Positions 43,703 to 52,622 of a DNA stretch of 64,000 nucleotides are shown one piece after another. How positions within the stretch are numbered: the stretch's first letter is position 1; each line of letters opens with the position of its first letter. Source of the stretch: Pseudomonas sp. LB-090624. Its GTDB lineage: Bacteria; Pseudomonadota; Gammaproteobacteria; Pseudomonadales; Pseudomonadaceae. The stretch covers positions 124,001-188,000 of the forward strand of contig NZ_QJRL01000002.1 of the NCBI RefSeq assembly GCF_003205205.1, written 5' to 3'. The notes beneath the pieces are model-generated. The model was not told the origin of the DNA and ran no database searches. It worked only from the letters and a program-made list of their open reading frames with translations. Made by a program: the position numbers and the translations under genes.

Positions 43703-44607
43703 AGTACTACCCCTTCGTGGGAGAGGATGTCGTAGGTCAGGTCAGCGTTGATGCGGATCTTGCCGCGGCGGTGCGCCCAGCAACCGGTGGACACCGCCAC
43801 CCCAATGGTCGAGGGGTGGCGCGCCGAAGACTCGATGTTCACGCCCATCACGCTGCTGTTGCCGGTCAGGCCCTGCGGGCCGATGCCAATTTCATTGAGG
43901 CCTTCTTCCAGCAGTTTTTCCATCATTGCCGCGCTTTCGTTCGGGTGGCTGGAGTCCACTTCGCGCAGGATGGCCTTCTTCGACAGGCGTGCTGCGGTCT
44001 CCACCGAGGTGGAGACACCCACACCTACCAGCAATGGGGGGCAAGCGTTGACACCCCGCGAAGTGATGACATCGAAGACAAACTCTGTCACCCCTTCATA
44101 GCCTTGGCCTGGCATCAATACCTTGGCCGAACCCGGCAGCGTGCAACCGCCACCGGCCATGTACACGTCGACGATGGCGTAGTCGGCATCGGGGATAATT
44201 TCCCAGTCCAGCCACGGGATCTTCGAGCCGGTGTTGGTGCCCGTGTTCTTCTCGATGAAGGTTTCCACCGCATTGTGGCGCAGCGGCCCGCGGATGGTGG
44301 CTTCCTTGGTTGCGTTTTCGAGGATGCCTTCCATTTCACCGAGCAGCGGGAAGCGTGCACCGGCCGAGATGAAGTACTGAATCACCCCGGTGTCCTGGCA
44401 GCTGGGCCGGTTGAGCTTGTCGGCGTATTCCTGGTTGTCGGCCATCGAGTCGTACACCGCAATGGCCAGCGGATTGGTTTCTGCGGCACGCAGCTTGGCG
44501 GTTTTTTCTTTGACGTCCTTGGGCAGGCGTTTGCCAATGTAGGCAGTAAACTTGGCCAACGTGTCAGTCAATGATGAGACGGCTGCTTCTTTCTCTGTGG
44601 TATCCAC
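43699..44607 (-). CDS. ttdA: L(+)-tartrate/fumarate dehydratase alpha subunit
   Basis: The protein has 302 residues. It has the three Cys of the [4Fe-4S] cluster: RPSCQDTG, then [14 protein letters not shown], and [11 protein letters not shown] near the C-terminus. [20 protein letters not shown] and [17 protein letters not shown] are further class I fumarase signatures. Length and the separate beta subunit match TtdAB. It lies just downstream of the dctA-type gene, 10 bases away, so it is in one operon. Confidence 0.87.
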   Translation of the reverse strand: MDTTEKEAAVSSLTDTLAKFTAYIGKRLPKDVKEKTAKLRAAETNPLAIAVYDSMADNQEYADKLNRPSCQDTGVIQYFISAGARFPLLGEMEGILENATKEATIRGPLRHNAVETFIEKNTGTNTGSKIPWLDWEIIPDADYAIVDVYMAGGGCTLPGSAKVLMPGQGYEGVTEFVFDVITSRGVNACPPLLVGVGVSTSVETAARLSKKAILREVDSSHPNESAAMMEKLLEEGLNEIGIGPQGLTGNSSVMGVNIESSARHPSTIGVAVSTGCWAHRRGKIRINADLTYDILSHEGVVL

Positions 44608-44617
44608 GGTTATTTCC

Positions 44618-45964
44618 TCAGTGCATCACAAGGTGTTTTTTTTCAGGGCTGTCGGCGGGTTGTGTCGCCGTAGCCGGTGACTCTGTCTTTTCTTGCTCCC
44701 CGAAGGCTTTGCCATCCAGCACCTGGTTCATCCGATCGCTATCGAGTGCACCCACCCATTTCGCAATGGCCATGGTTCCGACCGCGTTGCCGATGGTGTT
44801 GGTGATGGCGCGGGCCTCGGACATGAAACGGTCGACGCCGAGCAGCAGCACCATGCCGGCGACCGGAATGTTGTCCATGGTTGCCAGGGTCGCGGCGAGC
44901 GTGATGAAGCCTGAGCCAGTTACCCCGGCCGAGCCCTTCGAGGTGAGCAGCAGCACGCCCAGTACGATCAGTTGATCCATGAGGGACAATGGCGTGTTGG
45001 TGGCTTGGGCGATGAAGATCGCGGCCATGGTGTAGTAGATGCACTGGCCGTCAGGGTTGAAGGTAAGCCCGGACGGGATAACCAGGCCGACGACGGGTTT
45101 GGACACCCCAACCTTTTCCAGCTTGTTCATCAATTGCGGCACTACCGACTCGGATGAACTGGTGCCGAGCACGGTGAACAGCTCTTCGCGCAGGTACTTG
45201 AGAAACTTCCACAGGCTGAAGCCCGACATCCGCGCGATGCTGCCCAGGATGATCACCACGAACAGGAAGCACGTGAGGTACATAGTCGCCATCAACTTGC
45301 CTAGCGACACGATTGAACCCAAGCCGTACTTGCCTACGGTGAACGCCATTGCCCCACAGGCTGCCAACGGCGCGACGCGCATGACCAGGCCAACGATGTA
45401 GAACATGCCGTGGGAGAAGGCTTCCAGCACGTCAACGACCGGCTTGCCGCGTTCGCCCAGATTGGCCAGGGCAATGCCCAGCAACGTGGAAAACAGCAGG
45501 ATCGGCAGGATCTCATTCTTGGCGAAGGCGTCGACTACGCTGCCTGGAATCAGGTGGAGCATGAAGTCGGTAAAACCACCCGCGCCCGTGGCTGCGGCCG
45601 AGGTGTAAGTGGAGATTGCCTGGGTATCCAGGGTGGCAGGGTCGACGTTCATCCCCTGTCCCGGTTGCACCAGGTTCACGACAATCAGGCCCAGTACGAG
45701 CGCAAACGTTGACAGTACCTCGAAGTAGATCAGGGCTCGCGCACCTACCCGGCCCAGTTCCTTCATGTTTTCCATCTTGGCAATGCCCAGCACCACCGTC
45801 GCAAAGATGATGGGCGCGAACACCATCTTGATCAGCTTGATGAATGCATCACCCAACGGCTTCATGTCCGCGCCGACCTGCGGCCAGAACACGCCCAACA
45901 GGATGCCGATCGTGACCCCGATCAGAACCTGCACGTACAACTTGCTTACCAATCGCTTGGCCAT
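44618..45964 (-). CDS. dctA: C4-dicarboxylate:cation symporter, DctA family
   Basis: The protein has 448 residues. It is a DAACS-family carrier: [21 protein letters not shown] at the start, the Ser-rich re-entrant loop [33 protein letters not shown] (the NMDGT-like motif reads NPDGQ) and [20 protein letters not shown]. It imports succinate, fumarate, malate or tartrate with protons or sodium. It is the first gene of the minus-strand operon with ttdA and ttdB, divergent from the LysR gene. The NMDGT to NPDGQ change may shift substrate choice toward tartrate. Confidence 0.87.
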   Translation of the reverse strand: MAKRLVSKLYVQVLIGVTIGILLGVFWPQVGADMKPLGDAFIKLIKMVFAPIIFATVVLGIAKMENMKELGRVGARALIYFEVLSTFALVLGLIVVNLVQPGQGMNVDPATLDTQAISTYTSAAATGAGGFTDFMLHLIPGSVVDAFAKNEILPILLFSTLLGIALANLGERGKPVVDVLEAFSHGMFYIVGLVMRVAPLAACGAMAFTVGKYGLGSIVSLGKLMATMYLTCFLFVVIILGSIARMSGFSLWKFLKYLREELFTVLGTSSSESVVPQLMNKLEKVGVSKPVVGLVIPSGLTFNPDGQCIYYTMAAIFIAQATNTPLSLMDQLIVLGVLLLTSKGSAGVTGSGFITLAATLATMDNIPVAGMVLLLGVDRFMSEARAITNTIGNAVGTMAIAKWVGALDSDRMNQVLDGKAFGEQEKTESPATATQPADSPEKKHLVMH

Positions 45965-46120
45965 TGCCGTCTCCGAATTATTGTTGTGAGTCGGATTTAT
46001 GTGGCGACTGGGCTACACAGCGCGAGGCAAGCTCGCGCACAGGCTGGCAGCTAATAGCCCAGATTTTTTGTGGTTAATCACGCAGGGCTTAAGTTAATGG
46101 TTTTTTCAGAATGGTGTAAT

Positions 46121-46142
46121 ACAATGAAATTAAACTCATTGT
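46121..46142. promoter_or_regulatory. Dyad ACAATGA-N8-TCATTGT before the LysR gene
   Basis: Perfect 7-base arms with an 8-base spacer lie in the dctA-lysR divergent gap (45965-46158). The dyad ends 16 bases before the LysR ATG, suitable for autorepression. It has LysR-type character (inverted repeat with T-N11-A inside) and may also activate dctA. Confidence 0.5.
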
Positions 46143-46158
46143 TTACCTGGAGTTAATT

Positions 46159-47088
46159 ATGAACGCCGTGTCCGAGCTTGCTTTCTTCAGTCAGCTCGTC
46201 GGGGCAGGTAGCCTGGCGGCCACGGCTCGCGAACTGAACCTCACCCCACCTGCAGTGACGAAGCGTCTTGCGCAATTGGAAAAGCGCCTTGGGGTTCGAT
46301 TGCTGAACCGGACCACACGCAGCATCAGCCTCACGGCAGAGGGTGAGACCTATCTGGTCAATGCCAAGCGGATCCTGGAGGAAATCGAGGAGATGGAGCG
46401 TCAGGTCTCAAGTAGCCGCGCTGAACCAAAGGGATTGCTGCGAGTGAACGCGCCTCTTGGCTTTGGGCGTACCCATGTAGCGCCAGCCATCTCTTCCTTC
46501 GCCAAGCGTTACCCCGAGGTGGAAGTCCAGCTGCACCTGAGCGACCGTCCGATCAATCTCCCGGATGACGCGATCGACGTGGCTATCCGTTTCGGTGACC
46601 TGCCGGACTCGAGACTGATTGCTCGAAAGATTGCCAGCAACCGCCGACGTCTCTGTGCCACACCGGGCTATCTGGACGCCTTCGGAAGACCCGAGTCTCC
46701 GCGGGATCTGATGAAACATAACTGCATCGTATTGCGGCAGAACGATGCGGCATTCGGGACTTGGCGATTGAGTCGGGGGAAGCAAATCGAGTCGATAAAG
46801 GTTCATGGTGGCTTGAGCACCAATGACGGTGAGGTCGCACTGTGCTGGGCTTTGGAAGGGCATGGGATACTCATGCGCGCAGAATGGAACCTGGCTGATC
46901 ACTTACGATCCGGAAGGCTCGAAGAGGTGCTAGGGGACTACGAAACGCCTCCGGCGGACATCTATGCGGTTTATCTGGAGCGCCTGAATCTTTCTGCGAA
47001 GGTGTCATTTTTCATCGAGCACCTCAGGGAATGCTTCAAGAGCAAGGCGGATCAGCAGGCAAACAGCCTTGCGGCCTGGGCGCGTTGA
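46159..47088 (+). CDS. LysR-family regulator of the tartrate/dicarboxylate operon
   Basis: The protein has 309 residues behind TGGAG. The N-terminal winged helix is SLAATARELNLTPPAVTKRLAQLEKRLGVRLLNRTTR, seen as consecutive family motifs. The effector domain follows (PKGLLRVNAPLGFGRTHVAPAI, VAIRFGDLPDSRLIARKI). It belongs to the DmlR/TtdR-like clade that acts on divergent neighbouring genes, here dctA-ttdAB. Tartrate or malate is a likely co-inducer. Codon use is slightly less GC-biased than its neighbours. Confidence 0.87.
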   Translation: MNAVSELAFFSQLVGAGSLAATARELNLTPPAVTKRLAQLEKRLGVRLLNRTTRSISLTAEGETYLVNAKRILEEIEEMERQVSSSRAEPKGLLRVNAPLGFGRTHVAPAISSFAKRYPEVEVQLHLSDRPINLPDDAIDVAIRFGDLPDSRLIARKIASNRRRLCATPGYLDAFGRPESPRDLMKHNCIVLRQNDAAFGTWRLSRGKQIESIKVHGGLSTNDGEVALCWALEGHGILMRAEWNLADHLRSGRLEEVLGDYETPPADIYAVYLERLNLSAKVSFFIEHLRECFKSKADQQANSLAAWAR

Positions 47089-47114
47089 CACGGCTTTCCA
47101 GCAGATAATCCAGC

Positions 47115-48470
47115 ATGAAGACCTCAGTCATCACCTTCACACGCGGCAACATCGGCCACCATGTACTGGTGATGTCGTCGACAAGTGCTATCGCCCTGCT
47201 CGCCACGTTTCTCACGGATATCCTTACGCTTACCTATATCGCCCTGCTACACGACGAACCCTTGGTGGCCGCCGTCGGCATCGCCAAGACCCTGGCGTTT
47301 TTCAACGCTAGCCTGGTGACCGGCATCATCGTCGCCGCAGGCACCATGATTTCCCGCCGCATAGGCCAAGGAACCTGTGCTGCGCTACCGGCACTGATCA
47401 GCCACATGTTGCTCCTGTCGACATTGGCCGCGACCGTGATAGCGCTCATCCAGTGGCGCTATCTGGACTTTTTCGCCGACTTGCTGGGGGCAAATCTTCC
47501 GGCCTCCGCCGTTGCCCGCCCGTTCATCGCCATGACCTTGCTGGCCGCGCCACTCATGACCATCACCCAGGCGGCGGCCCAGGCGTTGCGTGCCAGCGGA
47601 CACAGTGGCCGGGCCTTGGCCGTGGTGCTGACCGCGGCCCTGTGCCTGGCGCTCGTCGACCCGATATTGATTTTCGTGCTCGATCTAAAGCTGTGGGGCG
47701 CCGGACTGTCCTGCTTGTTCTCAGGCATCGTCGGGAGCGTTGTCGGCCTGGTTCAACTGCGCCGGCATGTGGGGCTGACCATGAACATACGTTGGCGCCT
47801 GGTACGCCTGTATGGTGTGCGGATCAATCGAGTCGCCCTGCCCTTTACCCTGGCGAGCCTTGCCATGCCGCTGGCGCTTACCTACGCCATGGCGCAATTG
47901 GCCAAGTACGGGGTCTCGGCAATGGCCGGCATGGCGCTTATGGATCGGATATTGCAAATCACATACTGCCTTTATTTCGCCCTGCCGAGCGCGCTGGTAC
48001 CGATCCTTGCGCAGAACCTGGGCGCCGGTGCCGGCGTGCGGGTACAGGCTACACTGCGCAGCGCCTGCAAGCTGGTGATCGGCCATGGTCTGGCAGTTTG
48101 GGCACTGTTGCTGGTAGCGGCGCCGTGGCTGGGGCCGCTGTTCGGGCTGTCCGGGCCTGGGCAACACCTGGTCGAACAGCTGTGCCGCTTCGGCCCCGGG
48201 TTGTGGCTGCTCATTGGCCTGGACTTCATTGCACTTTCGCTGTTCATCAGCAGTGGTCGGGTGTGGTGGGTACCCGCCTTTGCCTGGCTGCGCGCCACCG
48301 TGGGCAGCGTGCCGTTCGTATGGGCAGGTGCGCAGGCCTACGGGGCCAGCGGGGTCATGCTCGGGCTATGGTGTGGCAACGCACTGATCGCGGTCATTTC
48401 AATCGTTACCGCTGTTGCCATCAATCGCCGGGCACGTATTGGCCGCACCGACACTGGATGTTTGCCATAA
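47115..48470 (+). CDS. MATE-family efflux transporter
   Basis: The protein has 451 residues with twelve hydrophobic helices in two similar halves. TDILTLTYIALLHDEPLVAAVGIAKTLAFF and GTMISRRIGQG are MATE N-lobe features, with RASGHSGRALAVVLTAALCLALVDPILIF at the end of the lobe. The C-lobe begins near VALPFTLASLAMPLALTYA. It exports cationic or other toxic compounds using a proton or sodium gradient. It follows the LysR gene by 26 bases and precedes a TetR gene by 40 bases. Confidence 0.82.
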   Translation: MKTSVITFTRGNIGHHVLVMSSTSAIALLATFLTDILTLTYIALLHDEPLVAAVGIAKTLAFFNASLVTGIIVAAGTMISRRIGQGTCAALPALISHMLLLSTLAATVIALIQWRYLDFFADLLGANLPASAVARPFIAMTLLAAPLMTITQAAAQALRASGHSGRALAVVLTAALCLALVDPILIFVLDLKLWGAGLSCLFSGIVGSVVGLVQLRRHVGLTMNIRWRLVRLYGVRINRVALPFTLASLAMPLALTYAMAQLAKYGVSAMAGMALMDRILQITYCLYFALPSALVPILAQNLGAGAGVRVQATLRSACKLVIGHGLAVWALLLVAAPWLGPLFGLSGPGQHLVEQLCRFGPGLWLLIGLDFIALSLFISSGRVWWVPAFAWLRATVGSVPFVWAGAQAYGASGVMLGLWCGNALIAVISIVTAVAINRRARIGRTDTGCLP

Positions 48471-48510
48471 TCAGAGCCCTGCACACCTCAACACCGTTCC
48501 CAGTGGGTTT

Positions 48511-49152
48511 ATGTCAGAACAGGATCACAACGAGTCGGCCGTCGCACCGGCCACCAAACGCCGCCGCGCGCCGAAGGGCGAGATGCGCCGCGCTGCGCTA
48601 CTGGATGCTGCAACCCTGGTCTTTGCCAAGGATGGATATGGCGCCGCGTCCATGCGGGATATCGCCGAGCTGGCCGGCATCACCACGGTCGGCCTACTGC
48701 ACCACTTTCCCAACAAGGTCTCGCTGCTGCGAGCACTGATCGACCGCCGTGATCAGCGGATCACGGACCAATTCGCCACGCTTGAGATCGCGCCGACGCT
48801 GGACAGTTTCCTGGCCTTCGTGCGCATGAGCATGACGTTCAGTGTCCAGAGCCTGCCGGAATGCCAGGCAGCGATGATGATCGGTGTCGAGAGCCTATCG
48901 GAGCGGCACCCGGCCTGGCCTTGGTACATGGAAAAGTTCGAACTCACCCATGCCCACGCCCGAACGCACCTGGCCACGCTGATCGAGCATGGCCAGGTGC
49001 GGCCGGATGTGGATGTGAAAGCGCTGGCCACTGAAATCTTCGCTGTCATGGACGGCCTGCAGCTCCAGTGGCTGCGCGCCCCCGAACAGGTCGACGTGGG
49101 CGCGACGTTCGATGCCTACCTGCAGCGCCTGGCGGATACCATCCGCCCCTGA
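48511..49152 (+). CDS. TetR-family repressor
   Basis: The protein has 213 residues. The start MSEQDHNES at 48511 was chosen because upstream codons overlap the MATE gene. The helix-turn-helix near 27-72 contains ALLDAATLVFAKDGYGAASM and IAELAGITTVGLLHHFPNK, a standard TetR DNA-binding domain. The C-terminal ligand domain is not of a recognisable subfamily. It probably represses the MATE gene just upstream. Confidence 0.85.
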   Translation: MSEQDHNESAVAPATKRRRAPKGEMRRAALLDAATLVFAKDGYGAASMRDIAELAGITTVGLLHHFPNKVSLLRALIDRRDQRITDQFATLEIAPTLDSFLAFVRMSMTFSVQSLPECQAAMMIGVESLSERHPAWPWYMEKFELTHAHARTHLATLIEHGQVRPDVDVKALATEIFAVMDGLQLQWLRAPEQVDVGATFDAYLQRLADTIRP

Positions 49153-49185
49153 GCGACCGGTCCGTCCATGAACCGGCGGGCCGCC

Positions 49186-51894
49186 TCAGTAGGCCTGCGA
49201 AGCGCTGACCTGCACAGCCGCACGCAGCGGTGTCGGAAGCGGGTTGCTGTCGCGGGTGGTCAGGTGCTGTGGGATCAGGGTCAGCAAGGTGCGTTGCAGG
49301 GTCAGGTGCTCGGAATCCGGGCCCACCCAAACCTTGAACTTACCGGCATCGACATCCCAGCTGTCGGTGTTCTGCACGAAGTACGCCAGCGAGCGCGAAT
49401 CGATCGGCAGGCTTACAGTCTTGCTCTCGCCGGGTTGCAGATAGACCTTTGTGAAGCCCTTGAGCTCCTTCTTCGGGCGGTCGACTTGCGGGTCGATCGG
49501 CTGAATATAAAGCTGGGCGACTTCAAAGCCTGCCTTGTCCCCGCTGTTGGTCAGGGTGAACTGGGCATTGATGGTATTGCCCGGTGTCATCACGTTGCTC
49601 GACAGCTTCAGGTCCGAATAGTCAAACGTGGTGTACGACAAGCCGAAGCCGAACGGATACAGCGGTTTGGCGTGGGTTTTGTCATAGCCTCGGTAGCCCA
49701 GGTACAAACCCTCGCTGTAGTCGATCTCGGTCAGCGGGTTGTCGCCGCGGTAGGCCGCCGGGTCCGGATACGAGGCATAGCTCGGGTTGTCTTCGATGTG
49801 CTTGTCGATGGTCACCGGCAGCTTGCCCGACGGGTTGACCTTGCCGTACAGGATCTCTGCCAGCGCCTGGCCACCCTGCTGGCCCGGGAACCAGGCGTGC
49901 AGTGTTGCGCCCACCGTGTTGGCCCAAGGCTGCATATTGGCAACGCCACCGCCGTGCATGACCACGATGGTGTTGGGGTTGGCCTTGGTGACGAACTTGA
50001 TCAGGTCAGCCTGCTGGTCCGGCAAGTCGTAGCCGTGATCGGAGCCTTCGCCTTCGTTTTCGTAGTTGGTGCCGGCGGCGACCACCACGGCATCGTATTG
50101 CGCCAGGTCCTGCGGCGGACGCAGGGACGCCCAGCTCATCTGCACGCCGGCCAGACCACCCAGCGCAGGGGTGAAGTTGCCCTGCACGCGGCGGTACTCG
50201 AGCTTGACAGTGTACGACTTGCCCGCCACCAGGGCTGCGCTCTGGCCGGAGGTGACCAAGGCGTTGACCACGTCGGAGGAGTACGGCACACCGTCGCTTT
50301 CCACCACCAGCTTGCCGTCGACCCAAAGCTTGTACGGGCCATCAGCACGCACCTTGAACACATGCTTGCCGGAAATGGTTGGCTTGATGGTCGCGGTGAA
50401 GCGCGCTGAGAACGCGCCGGCGGCCGGGCTGAAGCCGCTCACTGCGGTCGTGCCGTTGTCGGTCTCGTTAGTGCTGGTGGTCCAGTTCAGGTTCACCCCA
50501 GGCTCGACCCGGGTAAGTACAGGCGAGCCGCTCAGGCTGGCATTGCTGAAATACTCGGCTTTGACACCGGCATTGCTGACCTTGCCACTGCCCGGCTGAT
50601 ACCACACCGCCGTTTTCGGATTCAGGCTCAGCGCCGACAGGTAGGTGACGTTGCTGCTGCTCGAGGCCAGCTGCTGCAGGCCGCTCAGTTCGGTGACATA
50701 GCTGTTGGGCGGCGAATTCGCGGTGCCGAACGGCGAAGCGGGTGCCTGGGCGGCCCAATCACCAATCACCGCGATTTTGGCCGTGCGCGCCAGTGGCAGC
50801 AAGGGCTTTCCGGCGGCTGTCTGAGCGTTGCGCAGCAGCACGATGGATTCGCGCGCGAGGTTTAGCGAGGCGCGCTGACCGTACTCGGTGTGCTCCAGGG
50901 GCTGCGCGCTATTCATATGTTCCTGCAGGTCGTAGCTGACGATCCCCCGCAGGTTGCGCTTGACCTTGTCATCGATCACGTTCTGGGTCAGCTGGCCGCT
51001 CCAGAGGTACGGCAGCAGGTTGGCTTCGGTAAACTGCAAGCCCGACGGCATATCGATGTCGGTGCCGGCCCACGCCCCTTTGAACGGGTCGTGGATAGCG
51101 TTGAAGTCACTGATTACCATGCCCTGGTAGCCCCACTCACCCTTGAGTACCTCGGTGATCAGGTGATGATTTTCACAGGCGTAGTCGCCATTGACCTTGT
51201 TGAAGCCGCACATGATCGAGGCGACGTTAGCGTTCTTCACCATGGACTCAAAGCCCGGCAGGTACAGCTCGCGCAGGGTGCGCTCGTCGGCCACGACATT
51301 GACCGCCTGGCGGTTGGCCTCCTGCTCGTTAGCCAGGAAGTGCTTGCCGCTGGCCTGAATACCCTGAGCCTGGATGCCGTTGACCACGGCCGGCGCCAGC
51401 ACAGCGCCGAGGAACGGGTCTTCGCCGCTGAGGTATTCGGCGGAGCGGCCGTTGTAAGGCGTGCGGTACAGGTTGACCCCTGGCGAAAGCATCTGCTGCC
51501 CGCCAGAAATGCGTGTCTCATAGGCAATGGCCAGGCCGAACTCCTTGGCCCGGTTGATGCTCCAGCTCGCCGCAAGTGCAGACTGTGAAGGGTACTGAGC
51601 GCCGAAGGTAGCGTTGTTGACGTGCACCCCCATCGACGAATCGTAGGCTACGGTGCCCTGGATGCCCCACTTGAGCAGCGGCGGGATCATGTGGCCATCA
51701 TTGACCCGGGTGAAGTTGATCTTCTCGGCGGTGTTCATATTGTCGAGGATTGAACTGACCCGCGCTTCGACTTCGTTGCCGCTGGCCGGTGCTGCGGCCA
51801 GCGCGCTGGATGCCTGGATCACGCCAAGCGCCAACAGGCTCAGGCCCAGAGTGTGTTTCAGGGTATTCACGCGGCGGTTCCTTGTAGGGCTCAT
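49186..51894 (-). CDS. Secreted GH3 beta-glucosidase with PA14 domain
   Basis: The protein has 902 residues. The signal peptide ends ASSALAAAP. The GH3 N-terminal barrel includes SGKHFLANEQEANRQ (substrate-binding Lys-His at 184-185) and the nucleophile Asp263 in GMVISDFNAIHDP. The second alpha/beta domain is interrupted by a PA14 module (about 438-600: KAEYFSNASLSGSPVL to VQMSWASLR). It resumes with NTIVVMHGGGVANMQPW and YGKVNPSGKLPVTI, and a C-terminal FnIII-like domain begins PFGFGLSYTTFDYSDLKLSS. PA14 inserts alter sugar choice in this family. ATG 51894 overlaps the stop of the small upstream gene by 4 bases. It is divergent from the type II secretion operon. Confidence 0.88.
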   Translation of the reverse strand: MSPTRNRRVNTLKHTLGLSLLALGVIQASSALAAAPASGNEVEARVSSILDNMNTAEKINFTRVNDGHMIPPLLKWGIQGTVAYDSSMGVHVNNATFGAQYPSQSALAASWSINRAKEFGLAIAYETRISGGQQMLSPGVNLYRTPYNGRSAEYLSGEDPFLGAVLAPAVVNGIQAQGIQASGKHFLANEQEANRQAVNVVADERTLRELYLPGFESMVKNANVASIMCGFNKVNGDYACENHHLITEVLKGEWGYQGMVISDFNAIHDPFKGAWAGTDIDMPSGLQFTEANLLPYLWSGQLTQNVIDDKVKRNLRGIVSYDLQEHMNSAQPLEHTEYGQRASLNLARESIVLLRNAQTAAGKPLLPLARTAKIAVIGDWAAQAPASPFGTANSPPNSYVTELSGLQQLASSSSNVTYLSALSLNPKTAVWYQPGSGKVSNAGVKAEYFSNASLSGSPVLTRVEPGVNLNWTTSTNETDNGTTAVSGFSPAAGAFSARFTATIKPTISGKHVFKVRADGPYKLWVDGKLVVESDGVPYSSDVVNALVTSGQSAALVAGKSYTVKLEYRRVQGNFTPALGGLAGVQMSWASLRPPQDLAQYDAVVVAAGTNYENEGEGSDHGYDLPDQQADLIKFVTKANPNTIVVMHGGGVANMQPWANTVGATLHAWFPGQQGGQALAEILYGKVNPSGKLPVTIDKHIEDNPSYASYPDPAAYRGDNPLTEIDYSEGLYLGYRGYDKTHAKPLYPFGFGLSYTTFDYSDLKLSSNVMTPGNTINAQFTLTNSGDKAGFEVAQLYIQPIDPQVDRPKKELKGFTKVYLQPGESKTVSLPIDSRSLAYFVQNTDSWDVDAGKFKVWVGPDSEHLTLQRTLLTLIPQHLTTRDSNPLPTPLRAAVQVSASQAY

Positions 51895-52133
51895 GGTTGG
51901 CTGGCCTGGGTCGGGGCGTCGCTGGTGTCGACAGGGGCATCGATCACGGCGTTCGAGGCTGCGGCCTCCTGGCTGACCCGATCGACGCCGGTGATGCGGT
52001 CGCGCTGAGCATCGAGCTGTTCGCGCGCGCTCTGGGTGGTCGCCTGTTGGCGAGTAGTCGAAGTGTCTGCAAAAGCATTGATAGGCGTGGCCAGCAGTGC
52101 GGAACAGGCGAGCGGCAGCAATAGTCTATTCAT
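51891..52133 (-). CDS. Small exported protein upstream of GH3
   Basis: The protein has 80 residues from ATG 52133 (MNRLLLPLACSALLATPINA), with a clear signal peptide ending AFA. The mature part is short, polar and Ala/Thr/Gln/Asp-rich (TSTTRQQATTQSAREQLDAQ), probably disordered or helical. Its stop overlaps the GH3 start by ATGA, so it is the first gene of the operon. No family is recognised. It may be a lipoprotein-like or chaperone partner, but no lipobox is present. Confidence 0.65.
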   Translation of the reverse strand: MNRLLLPLACSALLATPINAFADTSTTRQQATTQSAREQLDAQRDRITGVDRVSQEAAASNAVIDAPVDTSDAPTQASQP

Positions 52134-52622
52134 CGAATAGTTCTCGATTGAAAGGTTTGAAATGAACGACATGGCCCGGGCCCAGGCATGCAGCGGGCAT
52201 AAGTCTGGGCACTGTGAGGAAAAGTTCAAGCCGCCAGAAACATTCGGGCGAAGCGCAAGCCGAATAGACGCGAAAAAGAGGACTAATAGTGCTTTATTTC
52301 ATATGTTATTAACGCTTCAAATCATAGAATTAACGGATTGATTGGTTTTTTATTGCCTTAATAATCGTGAACGCAGGATTCTAGGTCTTTTTTAACCATA
52401 TCATAGCAATAATAACCCTATCACAAAACCTAGTTGCAGTTAGGTTTAAGAGTCTGATAAGCTCTCCCAGCCAACAGTCAAGTCCACACTCATTAGCGGG
52501 AATTTATCTCGACATACACTCTATTGCGCCTTTAAACACAACGACGTATTCTCCGGCCGTCTTTGAATTAGCAACTAATTGAATGCCTTCATATAGCCAG
52601 TACACTGCATAAAGCCATCATC
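52134..52622. other. AT-rich divergent promoter region between GH3 operon and gsp operon
   Basis: These 489 bases hold no gene. From about 52250 to 52600 the sequence is visibly AT-rich (TTATTTCATATGTTATTAAC, ATAATAACCCTATC), in sharp contrast to the flanks. Two dyads are seen: AAACCTA-N8-TAGGTTT at 52426-52447 and AATTAG-CAA-CTAATT at 52566-52580. The second lies 43 bases before gspE. The region may be bound by H-NS-like silencers (MvaT) in addition to specific regulators. Confidence 0.6.
52566..52580 (+). promoter_or_regulatory. AATTAG-CAA-CTAATT operator-like dyad before gspE
   Basis: A perfect 15-bp dyad ends 43 bases upstream of the gspE ATG, where a repressor would cover the promoter. 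No regulator gene of obvious match is adjacent. Confidence 0.4.
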
